Part shown: positions 17,101 through 26,631 of the stretch, piece after piece
How the letters are laid out: each line of letters starts with the position of its first letter
How positions within the stretch are numbered: the stretch's first letter is position 1
Virus record (IMG/VR): IMGVR_UViG_3300039354_000525
Span: 1 to 63,145 of that record
Source of the DNA: a virus
Direction: 5' to 3' (one strand)
Length of the DNA stretch: 63,145 bases
Notes under the pieces: generated by a model
Seen by the model: only the letters and a program-made list of their open reading frames with translations
What the model was told of the DNA's origin: nothing
Database searches by the model: none
Made by a program: the position numbers and the translations under genes

Positions 17101-18797
17101 TAGTAAATAGATCTGGACTATATTTAAATAATCCTGGTAGCGATCATGGATATGATTTTATCTTAAAGGGTAGTGGAACACAAGATCCAGTTAACAACGA
17201 TAATTCTATCTATCTTATTAAATCGTTAGTAGAGGATAATAGTATTAGAATGCATAATATTACTGGTGTTTCTGGTATTTTTAAGCAGATAAACGTTTAT
17301 GATGGATTGAAAGTACCATTAAATTTAACAGGTACTTTACTAAAGGTAGAAAATGATGGAGATTTAACAAGTCAATCATTTAATAAACACAGCGTATTAT
17401 TTACAGATAAGACTTATGGTGCTTCTGGAAACAACACATTAAGATATTATGCTGATTCACAAGCCTTAACAATAGGAACAACAGGAGAACCTCCTTTAAC
17501 AGCAGATACCACTTTATTACAAGGTGCCTCTAATGTATTTAGTAATATTATTTTAGGTTCTACTACAAATGTAGACACCGTCTTTAATAACGCGGGTGCT
17601 GGTGGAAATAAAGTTATAATTGTTGCTAGTGGTAATGGTGGAAGCAAAAAAGGTTTCCAATACGACGCTAATACTGGCTCATTAGGTGTTAATGTTGATA
17701 CTGTAGATAATAATTGGAAGTTAGCTGGTGCTAGTGATACAAAGAATTGGTTTGATTGTGGTCAATTAGTTGTAGATGGAAAGTTGAGAGTTAATTCTAT
17801 TCAACTAACTGCTGATGGTAAAAATTTACCTGGTAGTACCTCTGTCAATAAATATCTTAAAGTAACAGATGCAGCAGGAAATGTTGGTTTAGACGTTTTA
17901 AATTTACAATATCAATTTAGTGGTTTATTCCCTCTTTATGTTCCACCACAGCTTAGTGATGATGCAGATATTGAAATTGGTATATCTCCTTTTGCAAATA
18001 AAGAAGGCACTGCTCAATTAGATGCTGGTAGCAATGGTATGATGTTAGTATGGGATGGTAACGCTTGGGTTCAAAACAGAGGATTTAGGAATATTCAACC
18101 TTCAGCCGGTGGTAGCACAGATAATACAATTGGTATGGAATTTGGTAATAGCATAGATATTAATGCTTGTAATAATACTCATAGTTTTGCTGCTGGTAGT
18201 TTTGCTAGTTCAAGTGCTGCTGGATTTGATAGAATGAGAGGTTCTAGTCAATTTAGTAAACATTATTTAAGAACTATAACAATTGGTAATCTTCTTGGAA
18301 ACGTGAGCAAAGAAATGTTCGCGGATTATCACAAAGATGTTACAACAACTGCTAATGCAAACAATACGATTAGTCTGCAATATTCACAATATCCAGACTC
18401 AGAAAATACTGAACATAATAGAAGTATGTCTTGGCACTATACAGTAGATTACAATGCACTGTTTAATGATGGCACAGTCAACGGTTTTGCTACTGTTGGT
18501 GGTAGAGCAGAAGGTGTGATATTATCATACAGAAATAGTGATGGTACGCGTAAAATATCACATCAACCGTTTGCACAAACTAGACAAACTACTACAGATG
18601 GTGCAGGGAGTGCATTTAGTATCGGTACAGATGCAATTATTGTAGATTATGTAGAGGACGGTGTTGATGCTAATGTAAAACGTCTTAGAGTACAAGCTAA
18701 AGGTGTTCCCGGATGGAATGGTGCTTGGCATGCTGTAGTAGATGTTAATCAGGTGCATATGCCGTCAGGAATGAATTTTATTAATTCGGACACATAA
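14181..18797 (+). CDS. tail fibre with YadA-head-like repeats
   Basis: 1538 aa, probably a trimeric fibre. Residues ~170-640 and ~757-820 are built of ~14-15 residue repeats of the form (I/V)xIGxxNxxSG, the left-handed beta-roll signature of trimeric autotransporter heads (Hep_Hag/YadA type). Three LGVNV/VGVNV segments (near residues 66, 864 and 1167), two of them followed by a D-P or P-D turn, look like recurring beta modules between shaft parts. The C-terminal 350 residues have no repeats, are richer in aromatic residues and may form the receptor-binding tip. GGAG precedes the ATG. It directly follows the tape measure gene. Receptor specificity cannot be read from sequence. Confidence 0.75.
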   Translation: MSALFDENNNIVSGTLNIGSGNVYDIILSDTSGNPTIFNNNNLDIDFAVSGTGVGDVLFYDVSKGRLGVNVTSPDAGLHVVTDCPSDGLKVENLTNCPTGVRVLFIHNSQTPPEKDSSPVTIDLAGRDSNYSTIKYGQIISKILDPVTHQTSGELIFTVDHTGVNREIFRSSLVNTVLGGLNNVSGHFYDVLGYSNTTSGLSYIVVGNNNNFTSNTGILVGNNIEAEGDKLLVFANSSSVSGNGNIVVGVDSTVSGLSNVALGTQVRTTGDNGIIIGNNSVVNGDNFVGLVSSANVSGQSGIGFGIGATSIGDGHVFLGSNIKVSGTENIAIGSNLNLSGNKNIVYGNLSDVSGHSIISIGRNNNPQIINSGVYIGNEISITGSQKSIIIGLGVNTTSGLNDSVLIGINNDTSAGSPDSLVLVGQNNTVSEITESLVVGNDNNLTGTIANNIVVGPRNNVPNSSKNNLVVGLLNNTSGITINTDGSIVGTDTKAAGDNMANTTVFGINNWVSEASGSLIYGNKTRMSGLNINSIGSYSNLNGENIQNLGNSNFVLGQNNTTLGNSNDIIGDSSISLNNSADRNQVFGSGNIVLGHNEVVVSGLSVGLDNEIYGPYNTVFGKNNTIGHARYPCRASGTDIVIIGDVSDFNGADNVLLGIYSPASQDNSVFMATILDGTDATTGQSLGIIKENIGSNYTTTLKLSATIESLNTIEYYIKETFDDIVHGLDPCAECFADKFAGYSSGYVIAYQNGNDEDDLITNPKYGNTNIVIGNNNTITHSSGIAIGYSNNISGVNHIAIGTELSGNFNNTLQLGTNSSNRLVLDNTKVIFNTGALQAAVFFNSANPGVGSNDDRVLKIDLNTNKVGVNVTDPRSTLDVSGVLTTDELRVGLSTIPGYSLHADANGNATWQLPVNLSGQNSGLMFKVDDTVASGMNELIFNTTTRELAYLRADKDIEPNGDFLLGTNSVEERILLVNRSGLYLNNPGSDHGYDFILKGSGTQDPVNNDNSIYLIKSLVEDNSIRMHNITGVSGIFKQINVYDGLKVPLNLTGTLLKVENDGDLTSQSFNKHSVLFTDKTYGASGNNTLRYYADSQALTIGTTGEPPLTADTTLLQGASNVFSNIILGSTTNVDTVFNNAGAGGNKVIIVASGNGGSKKGFQYDANTGSLGVNVDTVDNNWKLAGASDTKNWFDCGQLVVDGKLRVNSIQLTADGKNLPGSTSVNKYLKVTDAAGNVGLDVLNLQYQFSGLFPLYVPPQLSDDADIEIGISPFANKEGTAQLDAGSNGMMLVWDGNAWVQNRGFRNIQPSAGGSTDNTIGMEFGNSIDINACNNTHSFAAGSFASSSAAGFDRMRGSSQFSKHYLRTITIGNLLGNVSKEMFADYHKDVTTTANANNTISLQYSQYPDSENTEHNRSMSWHYTVDYNALFNDGTVNGFATVGGRAEGVILSYRNSDGTRKISHQPFAQTRQTTTDGAGSAFSIGTDAIIVDYVEDGVDANVKRLRVQAKGVPGWNGAWHAVVDVNQVHMPSGMNFINSDT

Positions 18798-18814
18798 GAT
18801 AAAAAGGAACTCGC

Positions 18815-20869
18815 ATGGCAATGGATATTGTATATGGCGGCTTCAGCTTTCGTGAGAAAGACTTGGCTGTACCACTGATATCTTTAGATACTCAATTGAG
18901 CACCACAGCAGCTGGATATTTAATTGGTGGTACTTTAGGAATTACTTTAGAAGGTAAAATAGTTGCTGATGCAACCAATAGTGCTGATAATTATGACCCA
19001 AATGCACCTGGCTCTAAAGCTGATGACCCCAAGTGGTCAAGTTTATTTTCTGACGTAGACACTATATCTAAGGGTTTTCAAGATGATTATCAAAAGTTAG
19101 CTATCATTTGTGGCGATGGGGCACCTAAAACCACTAGACCTAATACTGATATAATATGGGATTTATATCAAGCTGATCCTCTTTCTACAAAAATAATTAG
19201 TAAATCTTTTACTAACAATACAGATCCACAATGGATGAATGTAATTGATTATCAAATAAATTTAGAGGTAGAAATAACAGGATCAACAGAATATTTGCCC
19301 TCAGAAGGAGGACCGTATTTTGTAACAGATATTGAGAATAGTTTTAGTATTTCTCCTATTACAGATACTAAAGTTTATAAAGGTATTGGTAATGGTACAA
19401 ATATTATGGATAATAGTAATACTCGATCGAGCAGTAAATATGCTAGTGAAAGTGTTGGAAATATGTTTCCTTTTGCTACTGGAGATAGTTTTCCATTATA
19501 TAATATAAGTCGCACTATTTCTGCAAGAGGTAGAGCTACAAAACCTTCTCATGCGAATCACCCCAGTACAGCTGTGCAGAATGCTAAACATTTCGTAACA
19601 GGAATGCTATATTGGGACACTAATGTTTATGGTGCTTTTAATAATTTACGAATAGTTAATCGAAGTACTGTAGTAGAAAGTAGTGAAGCTGATGGAACAT
19701 ATAGTTTATCAGATACTTTTACAGCTTTTTCTGGCGAAAGTCCTACAAATTATACTGATACGTTTAATATTTCGTGTAGCACAGACAGAAATTTCTTACG
19801 TACTGTAACTATAGATGGAGAAATTAAAGGCTATGACACATTTGTTGAAGATAGCAATAAGCTATACTGGGATATGATGGAACCAGCAGATGATGGAGGA
19901 GATAGTCATGTAAGTAACGATGAATTCTTTTTCCCTTTGACTAAATCTCCAGCTGTAGATCAGACAACAACAAATATACCTAATGAAACCACATATCAAG
20001 GGCCATACGGACAAGCTCTTTATAGATTTAAAGAACTGTCAAAACAAGGAGTCTTTTTTGATAGATGTTTATCTATAGCTTTTCCTAGTGGTTTTCACAA
20101 TGAGCCACCCGGTAACTCTTCAGCTTCATCTACAGCTGGAAGAGAATTTAATGAAGCAGGAGTACGATTAATTGATCCTCCACCGCAAACAGGATATGCG
20201 AAAAAATTACCTCAAGCCAACAAAGAGACTTTTATTCATTGGACAGGACTTTTAAATTCTAATCCTAAAGAAAGTAGTTTTACTCATAATGAAAGATTAG
20301 GCACTATTGGATATAGTATTACATTTGATTCTAGACCTTTAGATTTAGTTCCTTTTTCTAGTAAAGAAAATATACAAGTAGAAGACAAGCATTCTCGTAG
20401 AGATTATGCTGCAACAAATATCTTAGGTGGTAATGCTATTATTCAGGACAGAGGTAGTTATACTTTACCTTCTAGAACAGTGAATTATAATGCTCAGTTT
20501 AGGCCACAAAGATCACAAGGTAGTAGATTCCCATACATACCAACTAAAACATATTCGTATATTTATACGGCGTTAGAACAATTTAATCCTAATAAATTAA
20601 ATCCAGAAAGTGTACCACCAGAACTTAGAGTAAATTACTATTATTATAGCTGGATCAGTGATGAAACAGAAAGTGTTGATCTTATTAAGGGAACTGTCAG
20701 TAAAAGTGTTACTTGGAATTATGAATTAAGATATACAAACTATAATTACACTAGTACAACTAAGAAAAGTTATTTTGCTGCTAATGCTATTGGTTATGCT
20801 GGTATGAGGATAGGTAATGCTCAGTATAATTATCCTACTATAACAAGTCAAGACAATCCTTACGGGTAA
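18815..20869 (+). CDS. tail/baseplate protein, paralogue A
   Basis: 684 aa, beta-rich. It shares its whole architecture with the next gene: an N-terminal segment with tyrosine-glycine and an antiparallel-strand pattern; a central 'W-x2-VIDYQI' segment; an 'R-T-I/L' strand followed by a helix and a 'G-T/S-Y-x-(L/I)-(S/T)-D-x-F' strand; and a C-terminal 'V-x-x-(S/T)-W-x-Y' strand. Such proteins near the fibre and hub genes are usually distal tail or adaptor components; this is inferred from place, not from a recognised family. AAGGA lies 8 bases before the start. Confidence 0.6.
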   Translation: MAMDIVYGGFSFREKDLAVPLISLDTQLSTTAAGYLIGGTLGITLEGKIVADATNSADNYDPNAPGSKADDPKWSSLFSDVDTISKGFQDDYQKLAIICGDGAPKTTRPNTDIIWDLYQADPLSTKIISKSFTNNTDPQWMNVIDYQINLEVEITGSTEYLPSEGGPYFVTDIENSFSISPITDTKVYKGIGNGTNIMDNSNTRSSSKYASESVGNMFPFATGDSFPLYNISRTISARGRATKPSHANHPSTAVQNAKHFVTGMLYWDTNVYGAFNNLRIVNRSTVVESSEADGTYSLSDTFTAFSGESPTNYTDTFNISCSTDRNFLRTVTIDGEIKGYDTFVEDSNKLYWDMMEPADDGGDSHVSNDEFFFPLTKSPAVDQTTTNIPNETTYQGPYGQALYRFKELSKQGVFFDRCLSIAFPSGFHNEPPGNSSASSTAGREFNEAGVRLIDPPPQTGYAKKLPQANKETFIHWTGLLNSNPKESSFTHNERLGTIGYSITFDSRPLDLVPFSSKENIQVEDKHSRRDYAATNILGGNAIIQDRGSYTLPSRTVNYNAQFRPQRSQGSRFPYIPTKTYSYIYTALEQFNPNKLNPESVPPELRVNYYYYSWISDETESVDLIKGTVSKSVTWNYELRYTNYNYTSTTKKSYFAANAIGYAGMRIGNAQYNYPTITSQDNPYG

Positions 20870-20873
20870 TAAT

Positions 20874-22595
20874 ATGGAAGTACAAATACAATATGGTGAT
20901 GATTCTAACGATCTTTTAAAGTTCTCCTCTAGATTTGGCTATCCTACTCCTACTGTTAGTATGAGTACAGAATCTATTCGTACTCCTGCTGGAGATTTTT
21001 TAAGCGAAGAAACATCTATCACATTAAATGGTTTAGTATATGCTCAAAGACAGGCCGATCATGATACTATAACAAATACTCATGATTTAGGAGCTTCACC
21101 AGGACCAAATAAAAATTTCGATGATGTTGAATATAAGGATTTTACTATCAAAGGATTGTTTGGAGCTGCTAGTGGCTTAAAAGAAGCTGTATTAAATAGA
21201 AACCATGGAAAACTTGCTATAAAAACAGCGGAAGATGTATATCTAACTAATAGTCCTGCCAGTGTAAACAGCATTAGTTTTAGTCCAACTTCTAATAATT
21301 GGAATCAAACCATAGACTATCAAATTATTTTTAAAGTTCATGCTACACACACAGGTAGTTATTTAATTAATGATTATCGTCCTAATAGCTCCCAACCAAA
21401 AACAAAAAATACTGGTGAGTATATAACAAGCATTACAGATAGCTACAAACTAGAACTTATGGATAATAATAGATATTTATATCAGGGTAATTATACTCCT
21501 ACTTATAAATTAACAAGAACATTAGGAGCAGTAGGTAAAGTTATTCATTTAGGCAGTGGAGCAATTTGGCACGCTCAGAATTGGGTCGCTCAAAGAGAAA
21601 AAATTGCACCGTTGACAGGTATGTTTAGACCAGAAAATTTTATTTTATATGATCAAGAAAGATCAATTGATGTAGATGAGGCTGCTGGTTCGTATACAAT
21701 TACAGACAATTTTATTGCTAAAAGTGGAGATCCTTTCATACATACTAGTGAAGTAGAAATCAGTACTGATGATATGTCAAATAGTATCTTTACCGTTAAA
21801 GGTACAATTCAAGGATTAGAACCTGCAACTGGTATTTATGATGTCCCTACAAAGGACCCAAGTACTGGTGGGCCTGTAGACAAGGGTTTAAAAAATAAGA
21901 TCTATCCTACTCATCCAACATTTTATGATCCAAAAACTGGTAGAGTTGGTACTGAATCGGAAGGGCCTACTTATTTTGAGCATCCACAAAAAACATATGA
22001 TGGTAGCTTACCTATGACTGCATATCACAATGCTGTGATAGGCTACAAAACTTCTGCTCCTTATATTTTTGGTAATGCTTTGTGGTATAATGATCAAGTA
22101 GTAAACGCAACCCCAGTGACAACAAGTGTCGATTATCCTAGTATTGGTAATCAAACTGTCAATCCTGTTCCATTAAGTAGTACAGAAGCTGGGTATCCTT
22201 ATGATGGTAAAATTACATATAGTAGACAGTTCGATAATAGAGATGTTCCTATATTGACAGGAGCCCTTACTGAATCATTAAAGGTTAGCCAAACCTACCC
22301 TACTGTAAGAAATAAAGAAATTAAAATTTTAGGAAGAAGGCTTGGCCCCCTAGTGTATGAATATTATAATAGCTTAAGACCAGGAAATTTAACTGTAACA
22401 TATGAAGGTATTTTCCCTAAACCAAACAAACTAAAACAATACGGTTTTCCACAAGGAATTTTAAACGATTTAAATCAATTTTTATTTGCGTATCAACCAC
22501 CAGGAACGTCTTATCTTACAGAAGATAAGGAATCATTGAATCTGCATGAAAATAAAATTACTAGAGTATTAACATGGACGTACAACATCAAATAA
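20874..22595 (+). CDS. tail/baseplate protein, paralogue B
   Basis: 573 aa. Tandem paralogue of the preceding gene, separated by only 4 bases. Matches include the 'ETSITLNG' N-terminal strand (compare 'LGITLEGK'), 'QTIDYQI' (compare 'NVIDYQI'), 'KLTRTLGA' (compare 'NISRTISA'), 'GSYTITDNF' (compare 'GTYSLSDTF') and the C-terminal 'VLTWTYN'. It is about 110 residues shorter, mostly through a missing segment in the middle. The pair could form a hetero-oligomeric ring at the tail tip. The specific function is unknown. Confidence 0.6.
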   Translation: MEVQIQYGDDSNDLLKFSSRFGYPTPTVSMSTESIRTPAGDFLSEETSITLNGLVYAQRQADHDTITNTHDLGASPGPNKNFDDVEYKDFTIKGLFGAASGLKEAVLNRNHGKLAIKTAEDVYLTNSPASVNSISFSPTSNNWNQTIDYQIIFKVHATHTGSYLINDYRPNSSQPKTKNTGEYITSITDSYKLELMDNNRYLYQGNYTPTYKLTRTLGAVGKVIHLGSGAIWHAQNWVAQREKIAPLTGMFRPENFILYDQERSIDVDEAAGSYTITDNFIAKSGDPFIHTSEVEISTDDMSNSIFTVKGTIQGLEPATGIYDVPTKDPSTGGPVDKGLKNKIYPTHPTFYDPKTGRVGTESEGPTYFEHPQKTYDGSLPMTAYHNAVIGYKTSAPYIFGNALWYNDQVVNATPVTTSVDYPSIGNQTVNPVPLSSTEAGYPYDGKITYSRQFDNRDVPILTGALTESLKVSQTYPTVRNKEIKILGRRLGPLVYEYYNSLRPGNLTVTYEGIFPKPNKLKQYGFPQGILNDLNQFLFAYQPPGTSYLTEDKESLNLHENKITRVLTWTYNIK

Positions 22596-22608
22596 GAAGG
22601 ATTAGCAA

Positions 22609-25600
22609 ATGAGTGACAAGGTAAAACCTTATGCACAGACACAATATTTAGGATGTAGTGTTGTTAACTTTACTATGAATTTAGGATGGGGATCATCTGC
22701 CAGTAACTGTAGCGTAAACCTAGCAGGAGATTATTCTAGTCATTGGAATAGTACTTCTATAAATCCAATGCATAATGAACTAGAGAATAAGAATCAACAA
22801 CCTGGTACTACAAATGATCCAGTTACAAGTCAATCTCAAGCTTTTAATGATGAGAAACTTGATAAAACTGATGCTTCTAAATCTCTTTTTAGAAATTTAA
22901 TTGACAAAGAACGAAATAAGTATGATGGTTTAAGACAAGAAAACGCTGCAGAAGGAGATGCAAAGAAGAGAGATACTGGTAAAAAGTGTTGGAATACTAT
23001 TTATGGAGCTGGATCAAGTGTGCCTGCAGATTGGATGGATCCTGATCCTGGATTTATAGGTAACAAAAATCATTATGCTGGTAAAGCAGATTTAGATATT
23101 ATTGGATGTCCTACTTTTTTTAGGTTTGATAATGTTTGGTTTGGAGGAATGATAAAAAGTTGGAAGTATAGTGATGGTACATATACTGTATCTTTATCAA
23201 GTTTTACTGAATTATTAAAAGGCTGCAAAATGATACTATCCAAGTATCGTGGTAGTGTTAGTACACTAATTGATAATACCGGGGGTGCTCAACAGGGCGG
23301 TCATTTATTAGCTGTTCCTTATAATGACACTTCTATTGCGGCTGATGATCCTTCAAAATATAAAGGTACTCCGTTAAATGGGAACATTCCTAATTTGTTT
23401 AATGTTTTTGGTTGGTTAGAAGCTTCAGGCTTTGGAAATAGTGGATACACAGAAGAAAAAGGTATGCCTGCGACCGTTATATACGATACTATACATACTT
23501 TTTTGTCAGGACAAGTGAATGATTTGTCAGGAGACGGGTCAACAATGAATTTTTGGCACCAACCAGGTTCCTTTAGTAATACTACTTTAGCGAACGGTAA
23601 TTCAGCCACAATATATGGGCCAAATCATGGTCAATGGAGTCCTTATGGCGCTATAGTTGCTAAAACTCCAGTACAAAGAGACAACGGTAGTTTTTTAAAT
23701 CCTTATACGACAAGCTTTGCCACAAACACGAATCGTAATGGTAGAGCAACAAGTAATTCTGCTGAAATATTTTTTACAGAGATGGGACTTGTTCGTACCG
23801 TTAAGAGTACAGACGGAATTGAACGGTCTTTATTGAGATTAGACATGAGTATGGTACCCAGACCTCCTGCGGGTGCCTATATTAATGATGACAGTATGGA
23901 TATACTTAGTTTTATAGAATACTGTTGCGACAATGCAGGTTGTGATTTTTACTTAGATTTCTATCCAGATAATACGTTTAGTAACTTTTCTGGTGTGATT
24001 CAAGTAAATACTGTTACTCGAAGAGTACAACCTTTACCCAACACTATTAAAAATTTTATTCTTAATTTAAATGCTACAGATCAAGTGGTGGAATATAATT
24101 TTGGAGAAGAATTTAACGATACCAAAAGTCGATCTGTATTAATAGGTGGTCCACAACAAAGATTATATCAAGCTAATTCTAATACTGTGGGACACATGAA
24201 ACAACGAAAAATTTGGGAACCAGCATTAGGTAAATGGGCTAATGCTAATTACATGGGACCTAACAGTTTAAATAATAGTTTTAGAAATACATATAGAGAA
24301 CCAGACACTACAATTCAACGTGCCTTTAGTGATTTAGGTGGACAAAATTATAAACAAAATGGTGGTGCTGTTGTAGCTCAAAAGCATAGTAAGTTTTTCT
24401 CAAATTCCGATACAGGGTTTAATTTTTCTAAATTTCCTAGAGGGTCTTATTTTGCTCCTACATTTCCCAATTTAGGTTCTCATACACAAGGTAGCTATCC
24501 ATTATTTAAAGATATAATTTCTCCGTATTTTGGTTACGGCTCAAATGGTGAACCTCGTAATACATACTATGATAGAAAAACTAGACAAATGCAAATTGTT
24601 ATAGATTTTCAAGATATAGCAGAAGTTTTTCCAACTCCTTATGCCCAATCTGTTAATGCTGATTGGTCTCCTATTGCATCAGTTCTTGCGTCTAGATTAG
24701 ATAAAGTTTCTAATGATTTAGTTGGAGGAGGCGCACTTCCTGGAACTTCTTTGAATGTAGGCTATGGTAAATTGGTTGTAGAAGAAAATGAAATTAGAGC
24801 TGCTATGACAACAGACGCTTCGCCAGATATGAAAAAAGCCTATGAAGATAAAGGAGCTTTGGCTACATGGTTAGGTTATACGGCAGATAAAGTTACTACT
24901 GGAGTAGGCACTGCATTTAGTAGATTGGTATATAGTTATGTATCAAGAAATTGGAGTCCTAATATTGCTTTTTGTCTTTTAAGCGGTTTGGGTAGTGAAA
25001 CTCTTGCTAATGCTTTAGTACTACATCAAGACTTTGTTCATTCTGCATTAAGAGCAGGAGCCATACCTGTTCCAAGATCAGCAAACAGAATAAGATCATT
25101 CAATTCTGTCAATCCAGCAATTCAAGCAGAAGGTCTATCTTCCATTTTAGATAAAATACATAGCTTTTTAGCTAATTTAGGAAACACATACTATGGTAAA
25201 ACTTATGGTGTCAGAATACCTAATGTCGGTTCTTATTTTGATGGAGGCAAAGTAAATTTTACACATGAGATTTGTGATTATGCTTGGGAAGAACCAGGAA
25301 ATGTAATTGATAATACCATGATGGTTGGGACAGATACTGCAGCTTTTTTTCAAGAAGGTGGTAAAATATCACCCATATTAGGTTTTGATAATACGGGAGA
25401 AAAAGCTTTTGCGCCGGGTTTACTTAATATGGGACCACAGCTACAATCACAGTCTATGACAGATACGGGATTTGGAACTCTAACATCATCTTCACATGGT
25501 GTTTACTCTCCTATTGCCACTGATGCTCCAGAAGATACATATATTAATGTTCCTAATCAACCGATTACTATTGGAAATATAAATCAAATTAACGGAATTT

Positions 25601-26631
25601 ATACTAATGGTGAAATAAATAGTTTAAAATCTTTATCAGTAGCCCCACAAAATTCTAAAAGTACACACGACGTAGTTATTCCGGACTTCGCTCAATATAA
25701 GATGTATGTCAAAGCTTCAGTTATGGCTGAAAACCCAGCTAATATATACAATCCAAAAATTATTTATGATAATGGACAACCTAAAGTCGTTATGCAAGCT
25801 CCCGGTGGCATGTTTATAGCAGGTACTAATACTAGTAATGATACTCAAGATGGAGCGATATCAGTAATTTTATCTAAAGCAAATCCTTTTTATGGTGGTG
25901 CTAATAATTTAGGTCAAGAAGCACCAGCAGAAGTTGGTGGTGGTCCTTTTGATTCAATTGTTATACCTGGTGTTAATAGAGCAGCTGCTGGACTTGCTCT
26001 TAAATATGCTTATGCTTCTATTATGGATGCTGCAGCTCCGTTTCAAGCTAGAGCAGCAGTACCCACGTTTGCTGCTATACCAATTAAATATAATTTAGCG
26101 ACATATGGTCCGTGGTCTTCTCATCCTGGAGTCATTAAGAACATAGTTTTTCCTAATATGACAATGAATAATTTGAATAACACTATGATTAATAATTTGG
26201 TTGGAGGTGTTAACGTTACTATGGATCAAGGTTTAGTACCTTGGGAGTTTGGTGGTATAGACGCATTAGACATTGCAGCCTTATTAAGAGTGTCTGAAAG
26301 CAATGAATTTCAACAAGTTTTAGAAGGTGGTAGTCTTACTTTAGCGGGAGTAATGTTAAATAACGCAAGAGTAGGTTCTACGTTATTGGGTGGTGGATCT
26401 CATGCTCCTATTGTCACTAGTGTAAGTGTTACTATAGGAGATACTATAACTACTAGATACGAACTTAGAACATTTAGTAGAAAGATAGGATTTTATAATA
26501 AAGAAGCAGCTGATAATATTAAATTTTTCAATCAAAAGTTTATTCAAGCTAATCAAAAAATTAAAAATGCTCAATCATCGGCTATACAAAAAGCTACGTT
26601 TGTAGGAAATCGTTTAGGAGGAGGATACTGA
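22609..26631 (+). CDS. large tail hub-like protein
   Basis: 1340 aa. Residues ~150-220 contain a beta-strand series (FDNVWFGGMIKSWKY, YTVSLSSFTELLKGCK) and ~430-520 a series resembling the nested beta domains of tail hub proteins (MDILSFIEYCC, GVIQVNTV, VVEYNFGEEFND). The C-terminal ~50 residues form a lysine-rich helix. No lysozyme or peptidase motif was seen. Its position after the two adaptor-like paralogues fits a hub or tail-tip protein. AAGGA precedes the ATG. The hub call rests on weak similarity plus context. Confidence 0.5.
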   Translation: MSDKVKPYAQTQYLGCSVVNFTMNLGWGSSASNCSVNLAGDYSSHWNSTSINPMHNELENKNQQPGTTNDPVTSQSQAFNDEKLDKTDASKSLFRNLIDKERNKYDGLRQENAAEGDAKKRDTGKKCWNTIYGAGSSVPADWMDPDPGFIGNKNHYAGKADLDIIGCPTFFRFDNVWFGGMIKSWKYSDGTYTVSLSSFTELLKGCKMILSKYRGSVSTLIDNTGGAQQGGHLLAVPYNDTSIAADDPSKYKGTPLNGNIPNLFNVFGWLEASGFGNSGYTEEKGMPATVIYDTIHTFLSGQVNDLSGDGSTMNFWHQPGSFSNTTLANGNSATIYGPNHGQWSPYGAIVAKTPVQRDNGSFLNPYTTSFATNTNRNGRATSNSAEIFFTEMGLVRTVKSTDGIERSLLRLDMSMVPRPPAGAYINDDSMDILSFIEYCCDNAGCDFYLDFYPDNTFSNFSGVIQVNTVTRRVQPLPNTIKNFILNLNATDQVVEYNFGEEFNDTKSRSVLIGGPQQRLYQANSNTVGHMKQRKIWEPALGKWANANYMGPNSLNNSFRNTYREPDTTIQRAFSDLGGQNYKQNGGAVVAQKHSKFFSNSDTGFNFSKFPRGSYFAPTFPNLGSHTQGSYPLFKDIISPYFGYGSNGEPRNTYYDRKTRQMQIVIDFQDIAEVFPTPYAQSVNADWSPIASVLASRLDKVSNDLVGGGALPGTSLNVGYGKLVVEENEIRAAMTTDASPDMKKAYEDKGALATWLGYTADKVTTGVGTAFSRLVYSYVSRNWSPNIAFCLLSGLGSETLANALVLHQDFVHSALRAGAIPVPRSANRIRSFNSVNPAIQAEGLSSILDKIHSFLANLGNTYYGKTYGVRIPNVGSYFDGGKVNFTHEICDYAWEEPGNVIDNTMMVGTDTAAFFQEGGKISPILGFDNTGEKAFAPGLLNMGPQLQSQSMTDTGFGTLTSSSHGVYSPIATDAPEDTYINVPNQPITIGNINQINGIYTNGEINSLKSLSVAPQNSKSTHDVVIPDFAQYKMYVKASVMAENPANIYNPKIIYDNGQPKVVMQAPGGMFIAGTNTSNDTQDGAISVILSKANPFYGGANNLGQEAPAEVGGGPFDSIVIPGVNRAAAGLALKYAYASIMDAAAPFQARAAVPTFAAIPIKYNLATYGPWSSHPGVIKNIVFPNMTMNNLNNTMINNLVGGVNVTMDQGLVPWEFGGIDALDIAALLRVSESNEFQQVLEGGSLTLAGVMLNNARVGSTLLGGGSHAPIVTSVSVTIGDTITTRYELRTFSRKIGFYNKEAADNIKFFNQKFIQANQKIKNAQSSAIQKATFVGNRLGGGY

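Noticed and set aside
14972-17647. Antisense open frames in the fibre gene
   Set aside because: They arise from the regular asparagine/glycine/serine repeats of the fibre; no start signals or coding-like composition.
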